Positions 22,319 through 30,504 are shown, counted from the first letter of the stretch. The stretch is 37,175 bases of DNA from an uncultured Oscillospiraceae bacterium (GCA_904420145.1 CAJFUI010000103.1:1-37175), one strand, 5' to 3'. A program made the numbers and translations. Notes: generated by a model not told the origin, from the letters alone.

Positions 22319-22543
22319 CTATTCCTCCTTCGCCTTTTCCGGCTGCTCCTTCTTCTCCTGCTCCTCCCCGTGGAGGGCCGCCCGGGTGGCGACCACCAGC
22401 CCGTAGGAGGCCATCACGATGTAGATGAGCGCCAAGAGAAGAATAATCGCGTCCACCGGGAAAAACATGGACACAAAGCCCAAAAAGGAGAAGCCCAGCA
22501 CGCCGCTGAGGAGCATGCCGATTCCCAGCACCACCTGTTTCAT
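22319..22543 (-). CDS. Small two-helix membrane protein
   Basis: The 74-residue product has two hydrophobic segments (about 4-27, MLLSGVLGFSFLGFVSMFF, and 30-55) and a charged Glu/Lys-rich C-terminus (EEQEKKEQPEKAKEE). No family is recognised. ATG 22543 has AAGGAGG 8 nt upstream. It is the first gene of the five-gene minus-strand cluster of small membrane proteins. Confidence 0.7.
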   Translation of the reverse strand: MKQVVLGIGMLLSGVLGFSFLGFVSMFFPVDAIILLLALIYIVMASYGLVVATRAALHGEEQEKKEQPEKAKEE

Positions 22544-22572
22544 ACGTTGTTCCTCCTTGTAAGCCTATATCA

Positions 22573-22601
22573 TAGATATCATAAATTTTGTGATATGTAA
22601 A
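22573..22601 (-). promoter_or_regulatory. Candidate promoter of the small-membrane-protein cluster
   Basis: TTTACA (22596-22601), a 17-nt spacer and TATCTA (22573-22578) on the minus strand in an AT-rich stretch. An inverted repeat ATATCA-N9-TGATAT (22576-22596) fills the spacer and could be an operator. From 22602 to 22714 nothing else is seen. Confidence 0.35.
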
Positions 22602-22714
22602 TAAAAATTTATCCAAATCAAAATAGTAGATTGTCAAATTTTCTAAAAAATGAAACGCGGGATGGATTGCGTGGCGCAGTGTTTCAGGGAGGCCGCAGGC
22701 TCAGCAGCTTCTTC

Positions 22715-22767
22715 AAAAAATCACCTCCCTTCCGACGCGTCTACTATTACAACGTCGGAGGGAGGTG
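22715..22767 (-). terminator. Terminator of the sigma/anti-sigma operon
   Basis: On the minus strand cacctccc pairs with gggaggtg and ccgacg with cgtcgg around a 15-nt loop; ATTTTTTG follows. The loop and right flank resemble a segment of the sigma gene (23781-23846). The hairpin's 3' arm holds a Shine-Dalgarno-like GGGAGGTG followed by a short frame (TTG start, KKLLSL), which looks like a gene remnant at most. Confidence 0.8.
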
Positions 22768-22816
22768 GTTTTGGTGCAGGGAACTGACAAATTTTTTGGA
22801 ATTTTTTATCTTTTGG

Positions 22817-23491
22817 CTATTTCACCAAATCGACGCTCTCTGCTATGTGCAGCATGACGGAGAAATCCTCGAAGGTTTGGAGGTCGAAGCTGAGGCCGAG
22901 GGATTCGTCCATCCAAATTAAAGTACTTTGGTCGTCGCCCTCCGGGTCCTCGTAGTAGAAGCCGGGGAGGCCGGACACGGTCACCGCCTCCTCCGCGGCC
23001 CCCTCCAAGATGACGCCCACCGCGGCGCCCTCCTGCATCACGCCGCAGCTAAATGAGAGCTGCTGGCCCTCTGCGTTTTCGTAGATGATGACAGTCTGGC
23101 TGTAGAGCTCGTGCCGCTCCGTCTCCACGTAGCCTGCGGGGAGCCAAGTGGGGGCGTAGGCGGCGTGGTCCGCCTCGACGGCCTCCCCTTGGAAGCGGTA
23201 GAGGAGGTGGGTCTCATAGACCTCCCGCACCCAGCGGAGGAAGGCGGCCCGGGCGTCGCCGTCCACCAGGAGCCAGGCGCCAAGGCCCACAAAGGCGGCC
23301 AGCAGCACCGCGGCCGCCTGACGCAGCAGGGGGCGATAGGCCTGCCGGCGGAGGAGGGGGCGCATCTTCCGGTCAAAGGCGGGGGAGAAGGCGTGGGCGC
23401 AGTCCTCCGGGGCGGGGAGGGCGTCGGCCATGGCGCGGCAGACGTCCCGGGCCGCCTCCTGCAGCAGCGCGTCGCTCTGTTTTTGGTTCAT
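22817..23491 (-). CDS. DUF4367-like membrane protein, probable anti-sigma factor
   Basis: The 224-residue protein has a cytoplasmic N-terminal part (1-75), one membrane segment (LLRQAAAVLLAAFVGLGAWLLV, about 78-98) and an extracytoplasmic domain. That domain contains APTWLPAGYVETE and LIWMDESLGLSFDL, resembling DUF4367. Such proteins are usually encoded directly after a sigma factor and are thought to hold it at the membrane. Here the start overlaps the sigma stop (ATGA). ATG 23491 has GGAGGGG 8 nt upstream. The role is inferred from position and topology. Confidence 0.75.
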   Translation of the reverse strand: MNQKQSDALLQEAARDVCRAMADALPAPEDCAHAFSPAFDRKMRPLLRRQAYRPLLRQAAAVLLAAFVGLGAWLLVDGDARAAFLRWVREVYETHLLYRFQGEAVEADHAAYAPTWLPAGYVETERHELYSQTVIIYENAEGQQLSFSCGVMQEGAAVGVILEGAAEEAVTVSGLPGFYYEDPEGDDQSTLIWMDESLGLSFDLQTFEDFSVMLHIAESVDLVK

Positions 23492-24009
23492 ACGTCGATC
23501 CCCTCCTCCTGCAGCAGCTGCCGCAGCTTGTTCTTGGCCCGCTGGTCCAGGCTGTGGATGCCGTGATAGCTCAGGCCGAACAGCTTGGCGCACTCGCTGT
23601 TGGTGTAGCCGTAGGCGTATTTGAGCAGAATCAGCTCCCGCTCCCGGCCGGGCAGCTTGGCGATGGCGGCGGCGAGGCCGCGGTCCTCCGGCAGCGCCGC
23701 GGACAGGCCGGGGGTGTTCTCGCCGAGCTCCACCGTGGGCCGGCGCTTTCGCCGGCGGAGCATGTCGAGAGATTTGCTCTCTACTATTATAACGACGTAG
23801 CTTCGCGTTTTGGTGCAGATTGGCTCAGAAATTTTTGAAATATTTTCAGCGAGGTACAAAAACGCCTGATGGACGGCGTCCTCCGCGTCCTCCTCGCTGC
23901 CCAAAAGGCGGAAGGCCGCCTCGTACATCAGGCCGCGGTAGTGGCGGTAGACCTGTTCAAATTTGGCGCGGCCCTCCGCCGCGGGAATGGACGATACGTA
24001 GATCAGCAT
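23488..24009 (-). CDS. ECF-like sigma-70 family factor
   Basis: The 173-residue protein has sigma region 2 (about 15-95, YRGLMYEAAFRLLGSEEDAEDAVHQ, then TRSYVVIIVESKSLDMLRRR). It also has region 4 (about 105-168, LPGRERELILLKYAYGYTNSECAKLFGLSYHGIHS, a helix-turn-helix). Regions 1 and 3 are missing, as in ECF factors. ATG 24009 has GGGAGG 5 nt upstream; the longer frame above has no support. It is coupled to the DUF4367-like gene and lies 65 nt after the DUF975 gene, with a GC hairpin (24048-24063) between. A copy of part of its region-2 coding sequence recurs in the downstream terminator. Confidence 0.85.
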   Translation of the reverse strand: MLIYVSSIPAAEGRAKFEQVYRHYRGLMYEAAFRLLGSEEDAEDAVHQAFLYLAENISKISEPICTKTRSYVVIIVESKSLDMLRRRKRRPTVELGENTPGLSAALPEDRGLAAAIAKLPGRERELILLKYAYGYTNSECAKLFGLSYHGIHSLDQRAKNKLRQLLQEEGIDV

Positions 24010-24074
24010 GGAAACCTCCCGAGCCCCTGTGCGGCAGGGCGGACTGTCCCCGCCGGCGCGGGGCGGGGCGACGA

Positions 24075-24818
24075 TTACAGCCCTCCGCCGTGGTAGGGGC
24101 CGTCCGCGCCGGGGTAGGGGGAGATGATCCGCTTGCCCGCCTCGTAGTAGCCGAGGTCCGCCAGCTGCATGTAGGGGACCAGATAGATCCCGAACAGGTT
24201 GACGATCAAGGTGCTGAGCAGATTCGCCAGCGACAGGCTTCCGGTCAGAATGGCCCAGTAGGCGATAGGGGTCCCGATGGCCAGCACCACAATATACCAG
24301 CCGATGTAGCTCAGATCGAGGACAAAGAGCTGGCCCTTCATGCCCTCGGTCTGGATCTTGCTCAGGGCGATGGCCTGATTGGCGGTGAGGTCCGGGTTCT
24401 CCAGCAGGTTGTAGAGGGCAAAGCGGTAGCGGTAGAGGGCCACAATGCCGGGGATGACAAAGAGCATGCCCCAGAGAAGGACCCGCAGGCCCATCCAAAT
24501 GGACAGCGCGATCACCTTGCCCGCCATGCCGAAGCCGTCAAAGAGCATGGAGAAGGGGGCTACTTCTCCCCGGCGGATGGCCATGCAGAAGAAGACGAAC
24601 CCGGCGCTGAGCACCGAGGAGAAGAGGTTCACAAGGATGGTGATAAAGCCGTAAACAAGAGACTCCTCGCCGCTGAAGCGGGAAAATAGGAACTCCATAC
24701 CGGAGAGAATGAAGGAGATCAGAAAGTAGATGGCGCTCATCCCCAGTACGGAGCGCTGCCCGGTGCGGATGAGCTGCTTGGCCTCCGCCTTGATGGCCGC
24801 GCGGTCGAGATACTCCAT
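24075..24818 (-). CDS. DUF975 family membrane protein
   Basis: The 247-residue protein starts MEYLDRAAIKAEAKQLIRTG, has about six hydrophobic segments and the family-typical stretch IPGIVALYRYRFALYNLLENPDLTANQAI. It ends in YPGADGPYHGGGL. DUF975 proteins are common Firmicutes membrane proteins of unknown function. ATG 24818 has AGGAGG about 9 nt upstream; the longer frame to 25202 crosses the promoter. It probably shares a transcript with the sigma factor downstream. Confidence 0.88.
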   Translation of the reverse strand: MEYLDRAAIKAEAKQLIRTGQRSVLGMSAIYFLISFILSGMEFLFSRFSGEESLVYGFITILVNLFSSVLSAGFVFFCMAIRRGEVAPFSMLFDGFGMAGKVIALSIWMGLRVLLWGMLFVIPGIVALYRYRFALYNLLENPDLTANQAIALSKIQTEGMKGQLFVLDLSYIGWYIVVLAIGTPIAYWAILTGSLSLANLLSTLIVNLFGIYLVPYMQLADLGYYEAGKRIISPYPGADGPYHGGGL

Positions 24819-24957
24819 AAGCTGCTTCCTCCTTTGAAAAAGTAGCGCCGTCCCTGCCAAAGAGCATGAAGGATGGCGCCGGTTCATAGATTGATGCTGA
24901 GGAGAGAGGGGCGCCCTGTTCTTTCGCTGTCCGCAGCCGGGCAGCTTCCCTGTGGCC

Positions 24958-24986
24958 ACTATAGCATAGGGAGAAAGAAATAGCAA
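24958..24986 (-). promoter_or_regulatory. Sigma-A promoter of the DUF975-sigma operon
   Basis: TTGCTA (24981-24986), a 17-nt spacer and TATAGT (24958-24963) on the minus strand. Between it and the rnf promoter lies an AT-rich inverted repeat (aaaaaatt-cca-aatttttt, near 25042-25060), seen but not assigned. Confidence 0.7.
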
Positions 24987-25082
24987 GCAGGTGCATGGAG
25001 GGAGCTTTGCCAAACGGGGTTGGATTGTTAAAATAATGTCAAAAAATTCCAAATTTTTTGGGGATTTTCCTGTCAAAAATGC

Positions 25083-25112
25083 TGGACAGAGAGGGGGCCC
25101 AGGGTGTATATT
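25083..25112 (+). promoter_or_regulatory. Candidate promoter of the rnf operon
   Basis: TGGACA (25083-25088), an 18-nt spacer and TATATT (25107-25112). It diverges from the DUF975 promoter and gives a leader of about 75 nt. Confidence 0.6.
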
Positions 25113-25130
25113 GATAGACGAAATGAGAGA

Positions 25131-25169
25131 AAAAGCGTCGGCGGCACAGTGGGCCGCCGGGTGTTTTTT
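25131..25169 (+). promoter_or_regulatory. Terminator-like hairpin in the rnf leader
   Basis: cggcggc (25139-25145) pairs with gccgccg (25153-25159), an A-run precedes and T6 follows at 25164-25169. It lies between the promoter and the rnfC ribosome binding site, where an attenuator would be. The T-tract starts four bases after the stem, weaker than the ideal. Confidence 0.45.
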
Positions 25170-25195
25170 CGCAGAAGCAGAGAGAGGTGAAGGAT

Positions 25196-26545
25196 ATGGC
25201 ACAGCCCTTCTTCGGGGGCATCCACCCCCGGGACAAGAAAGCGGCGACCAACAAGAAGCCCATAGAACAGCTTCCGCCCCCTGAGCAGGTGGTGATCCCC
25301 ATGTCCCTGCACATCGGCGCCCCCTGCAGGCCCTGCGTGGCGGTGGGGGACCATGTGAAGGTGGGACAGCTCATCGGGGAGATGACGGCCTACGTCTCCG
25401 CCCCCATCCACGCCAGTATCTCCGGCACGGTGACGGCGGTGGAGCCCCGGCCCCACTTCAACGGCATGGATGTGCTCAGCGTGGTGATCAAAAACGACTA
25501 TGAGGACGCCCTCCACGAGTCTGTGAAGCCGGCGGACCATCCGGACAGCCTCACCAGCGAGGAGCTGGTGGAGATCGTGAAGAACGCCGGGATTGTGGGC
25601 CTTGGCGGCGCCACCTTCCCCACCCACGTGAAGATCAGCTCCGGCATCGGCAAGGTGGACACAGTGATCATCAACGCCTCGGAGTGCGAGCCCTACCTCA
25701 CCAGCGACCACCGCCTCCTGCTGGAGTACCCGGAGGAGGTCATCGGCGGAGCGAAGCTGCTGGCCCGGGCGTTCCATGTGGATAAGGTTCACGTGGGGAT
25801 CGAGGTCAACAAGCTCAACGCCGCGGAGATCCTGCGCCGGAAGATCGAGGAGATGAAGGCGCCGGTGGTGGTGGACGCCCTCCACACCCGCTACCCCCAG
25901 GGCGCTGAGAAACAGCTGTGCCAGTCCATTACCGGCCGGCAGGTGCCCCCCGGACAGCTGCCCGCCGCCATCGGCTGCGCGGTGTTCAACGTGGACACCA
26001 CCGCCGCCATCTACCGGGCGGTGTACCAAGGCATGCCGGTGATCCGGCGGATCGTCACCGTCTCCGGCTCGGGGGTGATGGAACCCAAGAACCTCGAATG
26101 CCGGGTGGGCACGCCCCTGAATGACCTGCTCAACTACTGCGGCGGCGTCAGTGAGAAGACCTTTAAGATTTTGATGGGCGGGCCTATGATGGGCAATGCC
26201 CAGTACCGCACCGATGTGCCTGTGGGCAAGTGCACCAACGGCATCCTCGCCTTTGCCAAGGACGAGGAGCGGACAGTGGACAATCCCACCTGCATCCGCT
26301 GCGGCAAGTGCACCAGCGTCTGTCCCATGCGGCTCCAGCCCCTGTTTTTGTACATGTATGAGCAAAAGGGCATGCTGGCCGAGCTGGAGGCGGGGCATGT
26401 GACCGACTGCATTGAGTGCGGCGCCTGCGCCTATATCTGTCCCGGCCGGCTCCATCTTGTGCAGGCCTTCCGCACCGCGAAACAAAAGATCAACGCCCAG
26501 CGGGCCGCCGCCAAGGCGGCCGCGGCGGAAAAGAAGGAGGGCTAA
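25196..26545 (+). CDS. rnfC: Rnf complex subunit C
   Basis: RnfC is the peripheral subunit of the ferredoxin:NAD+ oxidoreductase; it binds NADH and FMN. The 449-residue protein has the N-terminal FGGIHP start, the Rossmann-like GLGGATFPTHVK and INASECEPYLTSDHR segments. Two four-cysteine [4Fe-4S] motifs follow at C366-C376 (CIRCGKCTSVCP) and C405-C415 (CIECGACAYICP). The Ala/Lys-rich tail is short. ATG 25196 is preceded by GAGAGGTGAAGG; a GTG at 25187 is an alternative. First gene of rnfCDGEAB. Confidence 0.97.
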   Translation: MAQPFFGGIHPRDKKAATNKKPIEQLPPPEQVVIPMSLHIGAPCRPCVAVGDHVKVGQLIGEMTAYVSAPIHASISGTVTAVEPRPHFNGMDVLSVVIKNDYEDALHESVKPADHPDSLTSEELVEIVKNAGIVGLGGATFPTHVKISSGIGKVDTVIINASECEPYLTSDHRLLLEYPEEVIGGAKLLARAFHVDKVHVGIEVNKLNAAEILRRKIEEMKAPVVVDALHTRYPQGAEKQLCQSITGRQVPPGQLPAAIGCAVFNVDTTAAIYRAVYQGMPVIRRIVTVSGSGVMEPKNLECRVGTPLNDLLNYCGGVSEKTFKILMGGPMMGNAQYRTDVPVGKCTNGILAFAKDEERTVDNPTCIRCGKCTSVCPMRLQPLFLYMYEQKGMLAELEAGHVTDCIECGACAYICPGRLHLVQAFRTAKQKINAQRAAAKAAAAEKKEG

Positions 26546-26548
26546 GCC

Positions 26549-27568
26549 GTGACGGACTATAAAGAACTGAGGCTCAAGGCCTCCTCCTCCCCCCATATCC
26601 GCACCAAAGAGGACGCCCGCTCCATCATGATCGACGTGCTCATCGCCCTGCTGCCGGCCTTGGCCTTCGCGGTGTATAACTTCGGGCTGCGGGCCTTGAC
26701 GGTGACGCTCTTCTCCATGGCGGGCTGTGTAGCCTTTGAGGCCCTCTACCGCCTTATCAGCCGGCAGAAGCAGACGGTGGGGGACTGCTCCGCCGCCGTT
26801 ACCGGGATGCTGCTGGCCTTTGTCTGCCCGGTGACCATTCCCTACTGGACGATTCTCATCGGAGACTTTTTCGCCATTGTCATTGTCAAGCAGCTCTACG
26901 GCGGCATCGGCAAGAACTTCCTCAATCCGGCGCTGGCCGGCCGTGCCTTTTTGTTCTCCTGGGCTGACATTATGAGCACCTGGGCGGCGCCGGGCACCCG
27001 GGCCGCCGTATGGGGCGCGGTGGATGTGGTGACCTATCCCACCCCCATGTCCTATCTCCACGCCAATGACCTATCCGGGCTGCAGGCGGTCTACGACCCG
27101 GTGCAGATGTTTATCGGGCAGCACGGTGGCAGCTTAGGTGAGGTCTCGGCCATGTGCCTGCTGCTGGGGTTTGTGTGGCTGCTGGGCCGCAAGGTGATTT
27201 TGTGGAACATCCCTGTCTCCTATGTAGGAACAGTGGCCGTCTTGACCTTCCTCTTCCCCCGGGGCAACGACCCCATGCAGTGGATGCTCTACAATGTGCT
27301 GGGCGGCGGACTGCTCCTTGGCGCCATTTTCATGGCCACTGACTATGTTACCTCCCCTGTCAGCCGCCGGGGACAGATTATTTTCGGCGTGGGCTGCGGC
27401 CTCATCACTGTGTTCATCCGCTATTTTGGCAGCTATAACGAGGGTGTGTGCTACTCGATTTTGTGCATGAACCTGGTGGTATGGCTGATCGATAAATATG
27501 TCAAGCCCCGGCGCTTCGGGGTGCCGAGAACCTCTATCTTCAAGAAGAAGGAGGCGTCTGGGAAATGA
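26549..27568 (+). CDS. rnfD: Rnf complex subunit D
   Basis: The 339-residue integral membrane protein belongs to the NqrB/RnfD family, which carries flavin and takes part in ion translocation. Eight to ten hydrophobic segments are seen, with GDCSAAVTGMLLAFVCP, GGIGKNFLNPALAGRAFLF and FMATDYVTSPVS as typical motifs. The start is GTG 26549, with AAGGAGG 8 nt upstream; the GTG is supported because MTDYKELRLKASSSPH is the usual N-terminus. It overlaps rnfG by ATGA. Confidence 0.97.
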   Translation: MTDYKELRLKASSSPHIRTKEDARSIMIDVLIALLPALAFAVYNFGLRALTVTLFSMAGCVAFEALYRLISRQKQTVGDCSAAVTGMLLAFVCPVTIPYWTILIGDFFAIVIVKQLYGGIGKNFLNPALAGRAFLFSWADIMSTWAAPGTRAAVWGAVDVVTYPTPMSYLHANDLSGLQAVYDPVQMFIGQHGGSLGEVSAMCLLLGFVWLLGRKVILWNIPVSYVGTVAVLTFLFPRGNDPMQWMLYNVLGGGLLLGAIFMATDYVTSPVSRRGQIIFGVGCGLITVFIRYFGSYNEGVCYSILCMNLVVWLIDKYVKPRRFGVPRTSIFKKKEASGK

Positions 27569-28215
27569 AGTGGAAGAAGGAAAAAGCAGAGGCGGCAGTG
27601 GAAAAGAGCAGGAGGGCGGAAGGAAAGGCCGCCAAGCTGCAGCTGGATAAGCCCTATACCATCCGGCTGACGGTGACGCTGCTGGGCATCACCGTGGTTA
27701 CCGCGCTGCTGCTGGGCATTGTCAATTATATGACCGCCCCTATCATTGAGGAATCCAACCGCCGCAAGACGGAGGCCGCCATGCAGCAGGTTCTGGCCGC
27801 GGATTCCTACCAGAGTATGGAGGGTTTCCCCACGGAGGAGGGGGTGACCTCCCTCAGCGAAGCTATCTCCAACGGCGAGACTGTCGGCTACGTCTGCGAG
27901 GTGACCAGCAGCGGCTTCGGCGGAGAGATGAGCCTGGTGGTGGGGGTGGATCTCAACTGCCGGGTCACCGGCGTCTCCGTGGTCACCCACAGCGAGACCA
28001 AGAACATCGGCACCAAGGTGGTGGAGAGCCAGGAGGTGCTGGACCGGTTTGTGGGGCTTACCTCCCCCATCACGGTGAACAGCGGGGAGGAAAACCGATT
28101 TGACGCGGTCTCCGGGGCGACCTTCAGTTCCCGGGGCGTAGCTGATGGCGTCAATGCGGCCTTAGATGCCGTGGCGGCCACGGTGCCTGTCTTACAAAGC
28201 GCAGAGGAGGGCTGA
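27565..28215 (+). CDS. rnfG: Rnf complex subunit G
   Basis: RnfG carries covalently bound FMN on a threonine in the motif S(T)GAT; here SGAT is at 183-186, so T186 is the expected attachment site. The 216-residue protein has one membrane segment (about 33-55, TVTLLGITVVTALLLGIVNY) and an outer domain with SGFGGEMSLVVGVD and SETKNIGTKV. The N-terminal 26 residues are a Lys/Glu/Ala-rich extension before the membrane segment. AAGGAGG lies 10 nt before ATG 27565. Confidence 0.96.
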   Translation: MKWKKEKAEAAVEKSRRAEGKAAKLQLDKPYTIRLTVTLLGITVVTALLLGIVNYMTAPIIEESNRRKTEAAMQQVLAADSYQSMEGFPTEEGVTSLSEAISNGETVGYVCEVTSSGFGGEMSLVVGVDLNCRVTGVSVVTHSETKNIGTKVVESQEVLDRFVGLTSPITVNSGEENRFDAVSGATFSSRGVADGVNAALDAVAATVPVLQSAEEG

Positions 28216-28220
28216 GGAAG

Positions 28221-28850
28221 ATGAATTTCAAAAAACAGCTGAAAGAGGGGCTTTTGACCCAGAATCCGGTGCTGGTGCAGCAGCTGGGCATGTGCTCTAC
28301 CATGGCCATCACCACCTCCCTCTCCAACGGCCTTGGCATGGGGGTGTCGGTGACCATCATTCTGGCGCTGTCCAATATTTTTATCTCCCTGCTGCGCAAG
28401 ATCATCCCTGACAAGATCCGCATCGCCGCCTATGTAGTGGTGATCGCCGGCTTTGTCACTATGGTGGATCTGCTGCTGCAGGCCTACTTACAGGATATCG
28501 CCGAGTCCTTAGGCGTGTTTATCCCCCTGATCGTGGTCAACTGCATCATCTTGGCACGGGCGGAGGCCTTCGCCTCGAAAAACCGGGTGCTGCCCTCCGC
28601 GGTGGACGGTATCTGCCAGGGGCTGGGCTACACCCTTGTGCTGGTGGTCATGAGCGTGATCCGGGAGTTTCTCGGCAGCGGCACCTTCGGCAGCGGCGTC
28701 CTCAATGGCGGGGAGGGCATCCGCATCTTCCCGGAGAGCTACGGCGCGCAGATGCTGGTGCTGCCGGTAGGCGGATTTTTGACCCTCGGCGTGCTGATCG
28801 CCGTGGTCCAGTGGATGCAGGACCGCTCAGCGCGGAAGGGAGGCAAGTGA
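28221..28850 (+). CDS. rnfE: Rnf complex subunit E
   Basis: The 209-residue six-helix membrane protein is of the RnfE/NqrD family: it starts FKKQLKEGLLTQNPVLVQQLGMC, with LGVFIPLIVVNCIILARAEAFA and VIREFLGSGTFG. RnfE and RnfA form an inverted pair in the membrane around an iron-sulfur centre, so C24 and C113 in these segments are candidate ligands. It follows rnfG by 5 nt and precedes rnfA by 1 nt. Confidence 0.97.
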   Translation: MNFKKQLKEGLLTQNPVLVQQLGMCSTMAITTSLSNGLGMGVSVTIILALSNIFISLLRKIIPDKIRIAAYVVVIAGFVTMVDLLLQAYLQDIAESLGVFIPLIVVNCIILARAEAFASKNRVLPSAVDGICQGLGYTLVLVVMSVIREFLGSGTFGSGVLNGGEGIRIFPESYGAQMLVLPVGGFLTLGVLIAVVQWMQDRSARKGGK

Positions 28851-28851
28851 C

Positions 28852-29439
28852 ATGGATGTAACGAAGCTCCTCTCCATCGCCCTTGGGGCGATTTTGATCA
28901 ACAACTTCATTTTAGTGCAGTTTTTGGGCTGCTGCCCCTTCCTTGGCGTCTCCAAGAAGATGGACACGGCCATCGGCATGGGCTTCGCGGTGATCTTCGT
29001 CATGGGCCTCGCCTCCGGCATCTGCTACTTTGTCAATGAGCTGTTGGTGGCCCTGGGCCTTGGATTTATGCAGACGGTGGCCTTCATCTTAGTGATCGCC
29101 GCCCTGGTGCAGTTTGTGGAGATGTTTCTGCAGAAGATGGTGCCCAGCCTCTACGAGGCGCTGGGGGTCTATCTGCCGCTGATTACCACCAACTGCGCGG
29201 TGCTGGGCGTGGCGCTGCTGAACGTGCAGAACGAGTATAACTTCATCGAATCCGTGGTCTACGGCGTCACCGGCGGCATCGGCTTCCTGCTGGCCATTGT
29301 GCTCTTCGCCAGTATTCGGGAGCGGCTGGACATGGTGTCCTCCCCGCCCAAGTGCTTTCGCGGTTTCCCCATCGCCCTGATTACCGCCGGACTGATGGCG
29401 CTGGCCTTCGGCGGCTTCAGCGGCCTGCAGGTCTGGTAA
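28852..29439 (+). CDS. rnfA: Rnf complex subunit A
   Basis: The 195-residue six-helix membrane protein is of the RnfA/NqrE family, with ILINNFILVQFLGCCPFLGVS near the start and YLPLITTNCAVLGVALLN in the middle. It pairs with RnfE to carry electrons across the membrane. GGGAGG lies 8 nt before ATG 28852. Tight spacing with rnfE and rnfB (13 nt) indicates one transcript. Confidence 0.97.
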   Translation: MDVTKLLSIALGAILINNFILVQFLGCCPFLGVSKKMDTAIGMGFAVIFVMGLASGICYFVNELLVALGLGFMQTVAFILVIAALVQFVEMFLQKMVPSLYEALGVYLPLITTNCAVLGVALLNVQNEYNFIESVVYGVTGGIGFLLAIVLFASIRERLDMVSSPPKCFRGFPIALITAGLMALAFGGFSGLQVW

Positions 29440-29452
29440 GGAGGGAAAAGCT

Positions 29453-30289
29453 ATGGCGACAATCTTTTATGGGGTGCTGCTTCTGGGCGTCCTTGGGGCG
29501 GCCTTCGGCCTGATCCTGGCTGTGGCCTCCAAAATTTTTGAGGTGCAGAAGGATCCGCGCATTGAGGAGGTGCAGAACACCCTTCCTGGGGCCAACTGCG
29601 GCGGCTGCGGCTTTGCCGGCTGCGCCGCCTGCGCCGAGGCCATTGTCAGCGGAGCCGCGCCGGTGAACGCCTGCCCCGTCTGCTCCGGGGCTCAGACCTC
29701 CTACATCGCCTCCATCATGGGTGTGGAGGTCACCGCTGCGGAGCGGCGGGTGGCCTTTGTCCGCTGCGCCGGCGGCAGCCGGGCCAACAAGAAGTACGAC
29801 TATGTGGGAATCCCCGACTGTGAGAGCGCCGCCCGCATTGTGGGAAACGGCCCCCTCTCCTGCGCCTACGGCTGCTTTGGCTTTGGCAGCTGCGTCCGTG
29901 CCTGCCACTTTGATGCCATCCACATCAACAGCTACGGTGTAGCGGAGGTGGACCGGGATAAATGCACCAACTGCCAGCACTGCATGGAGGTCTGCCCACG
30001 GGGGCTGATTATCGATGTCCCCTACGCCGCCGATGTGCTGGTCAACTGTGCCAGTAAGGACAAGGGAGCTATCGCCCGGAACAAATGCGCCTTCTCCTGC
30101 ATCACCTGCCGCCTGTGTGAGAAGAACTGCCCCACCGGGGCGGTGTCCATTGTGGACAATATTGCGGTGATCGACTACAGCAAGTGCACCTCCTGCGGCA
30201 CCTGTGCCAGCAAGTGCCCCCGGAAGGTGATCCAAGATATCCATGCCGACGGCAAGGTGGTCCCGGTAGCCGCCCGGGCGGCACAATAG
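29453..30289 (+). CDS. rnfB: Rnf complex subunit B
   Basis: RnfB takes electrons from reduced ferredoxin. The 278-residue protein has an N-terminal membrane helix (about 4-27). A first cluster motif follows (C49, C52, C57 in NCGGCGFAGC, and C74). Four ferredoxin-type cysteine groups come next: about 137-151, 171-181 (CTNCQHCMEVCP), 212-226 (ending CRLCEKNCP) and 245-255 (CTSCGTCASKCP). This is a cluster-rich RnfB as found in Clostridia. It is the last gene of the operon. Confidence 0.97.
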   Translation: MATIFYGVLLLGVLGAAFGLILAVASKIFEVQKDPRIEEVQNTLPGANCGGCGFAGCAACAEAIVSGAAPVNACPVCSGAQTSYIASIMGVEVTAAERRVAFVRCAGGSRANKKYDYVGIPDCESAARIVGNGPLSCAYGCFGFGSCVRACHFDAIHINSYGVAEVDRDKCTNCQHCMEVCPRGLIIDVPYAADVLVNCASKDKGAIARNKCAFSCITCRLCEKNCPTGAVSIVDNIAVIDYSKCTSCGTCASKCPRKVIQDIHADGKVVPVAARAAQ

Positions 30290-30335
30290 GGAGGGCGTGC
30301 ATCGTCTCCGCCCTGCCCAAGTTATAGAAGAGACC

Positions 30336-30374
30336 AAGAGGCCCGCTTCTCCCTTTGGAGGTAGCGGGCCTCTT
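30336..30374 (+). terminator. Hairpin after the rnf operon
   Basis: Perfect 12-bp stem (aagaggcccgct / agcgggcctctt) with an inner ctcc / ggag pairing. It lies 46 nt after rnfB. No T-tract follows, so it may end transcription poorly or protect the 3' end. A further hairpin (ggcaaag / ctttgcc) lies near 30448-30468; no gene is supported in 30290-30504. Confidence 0.5.
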
Positions 30375-30504
30375 GCTGGCAAGGGGCCAATCTGCCTCGT
30401 TGGAAAGGGGAACTGGTTTTGTTAGGTTCCGGAGCACGGTTTTTGGCAAAGCGGTACTCTTTGCCGCGGAGGGTGAAGAATTTGTGAAGAGCACCGCCAT
30501 GTTC

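Noticed and set aside
22684-22716. Short minus-strand frame with TTG start (KKLLSLRPP) after GGGAGGTG
   Set aside because: It resembles a lipoprotein signal start, but it is only about ten codons, overlaps the terminator T-tract and has no continuation.
25073-27061. 662-codon minus-strand frame opposite rnfC and rnfD
   Set aside because: His/Gly/Val-rich antisense sequence typical of high-GC third positions; the rnf genes are certain.
30102-30500. Minus-strand frame starting MAVLFTNSSPSAAKST and running into rnfB
   Set aside because: It looks less random than most shadows, but has no ribosome binding site, crosses the rnf 3' hairpin and is antisense to rnfB at its end. Worth a homology search only.
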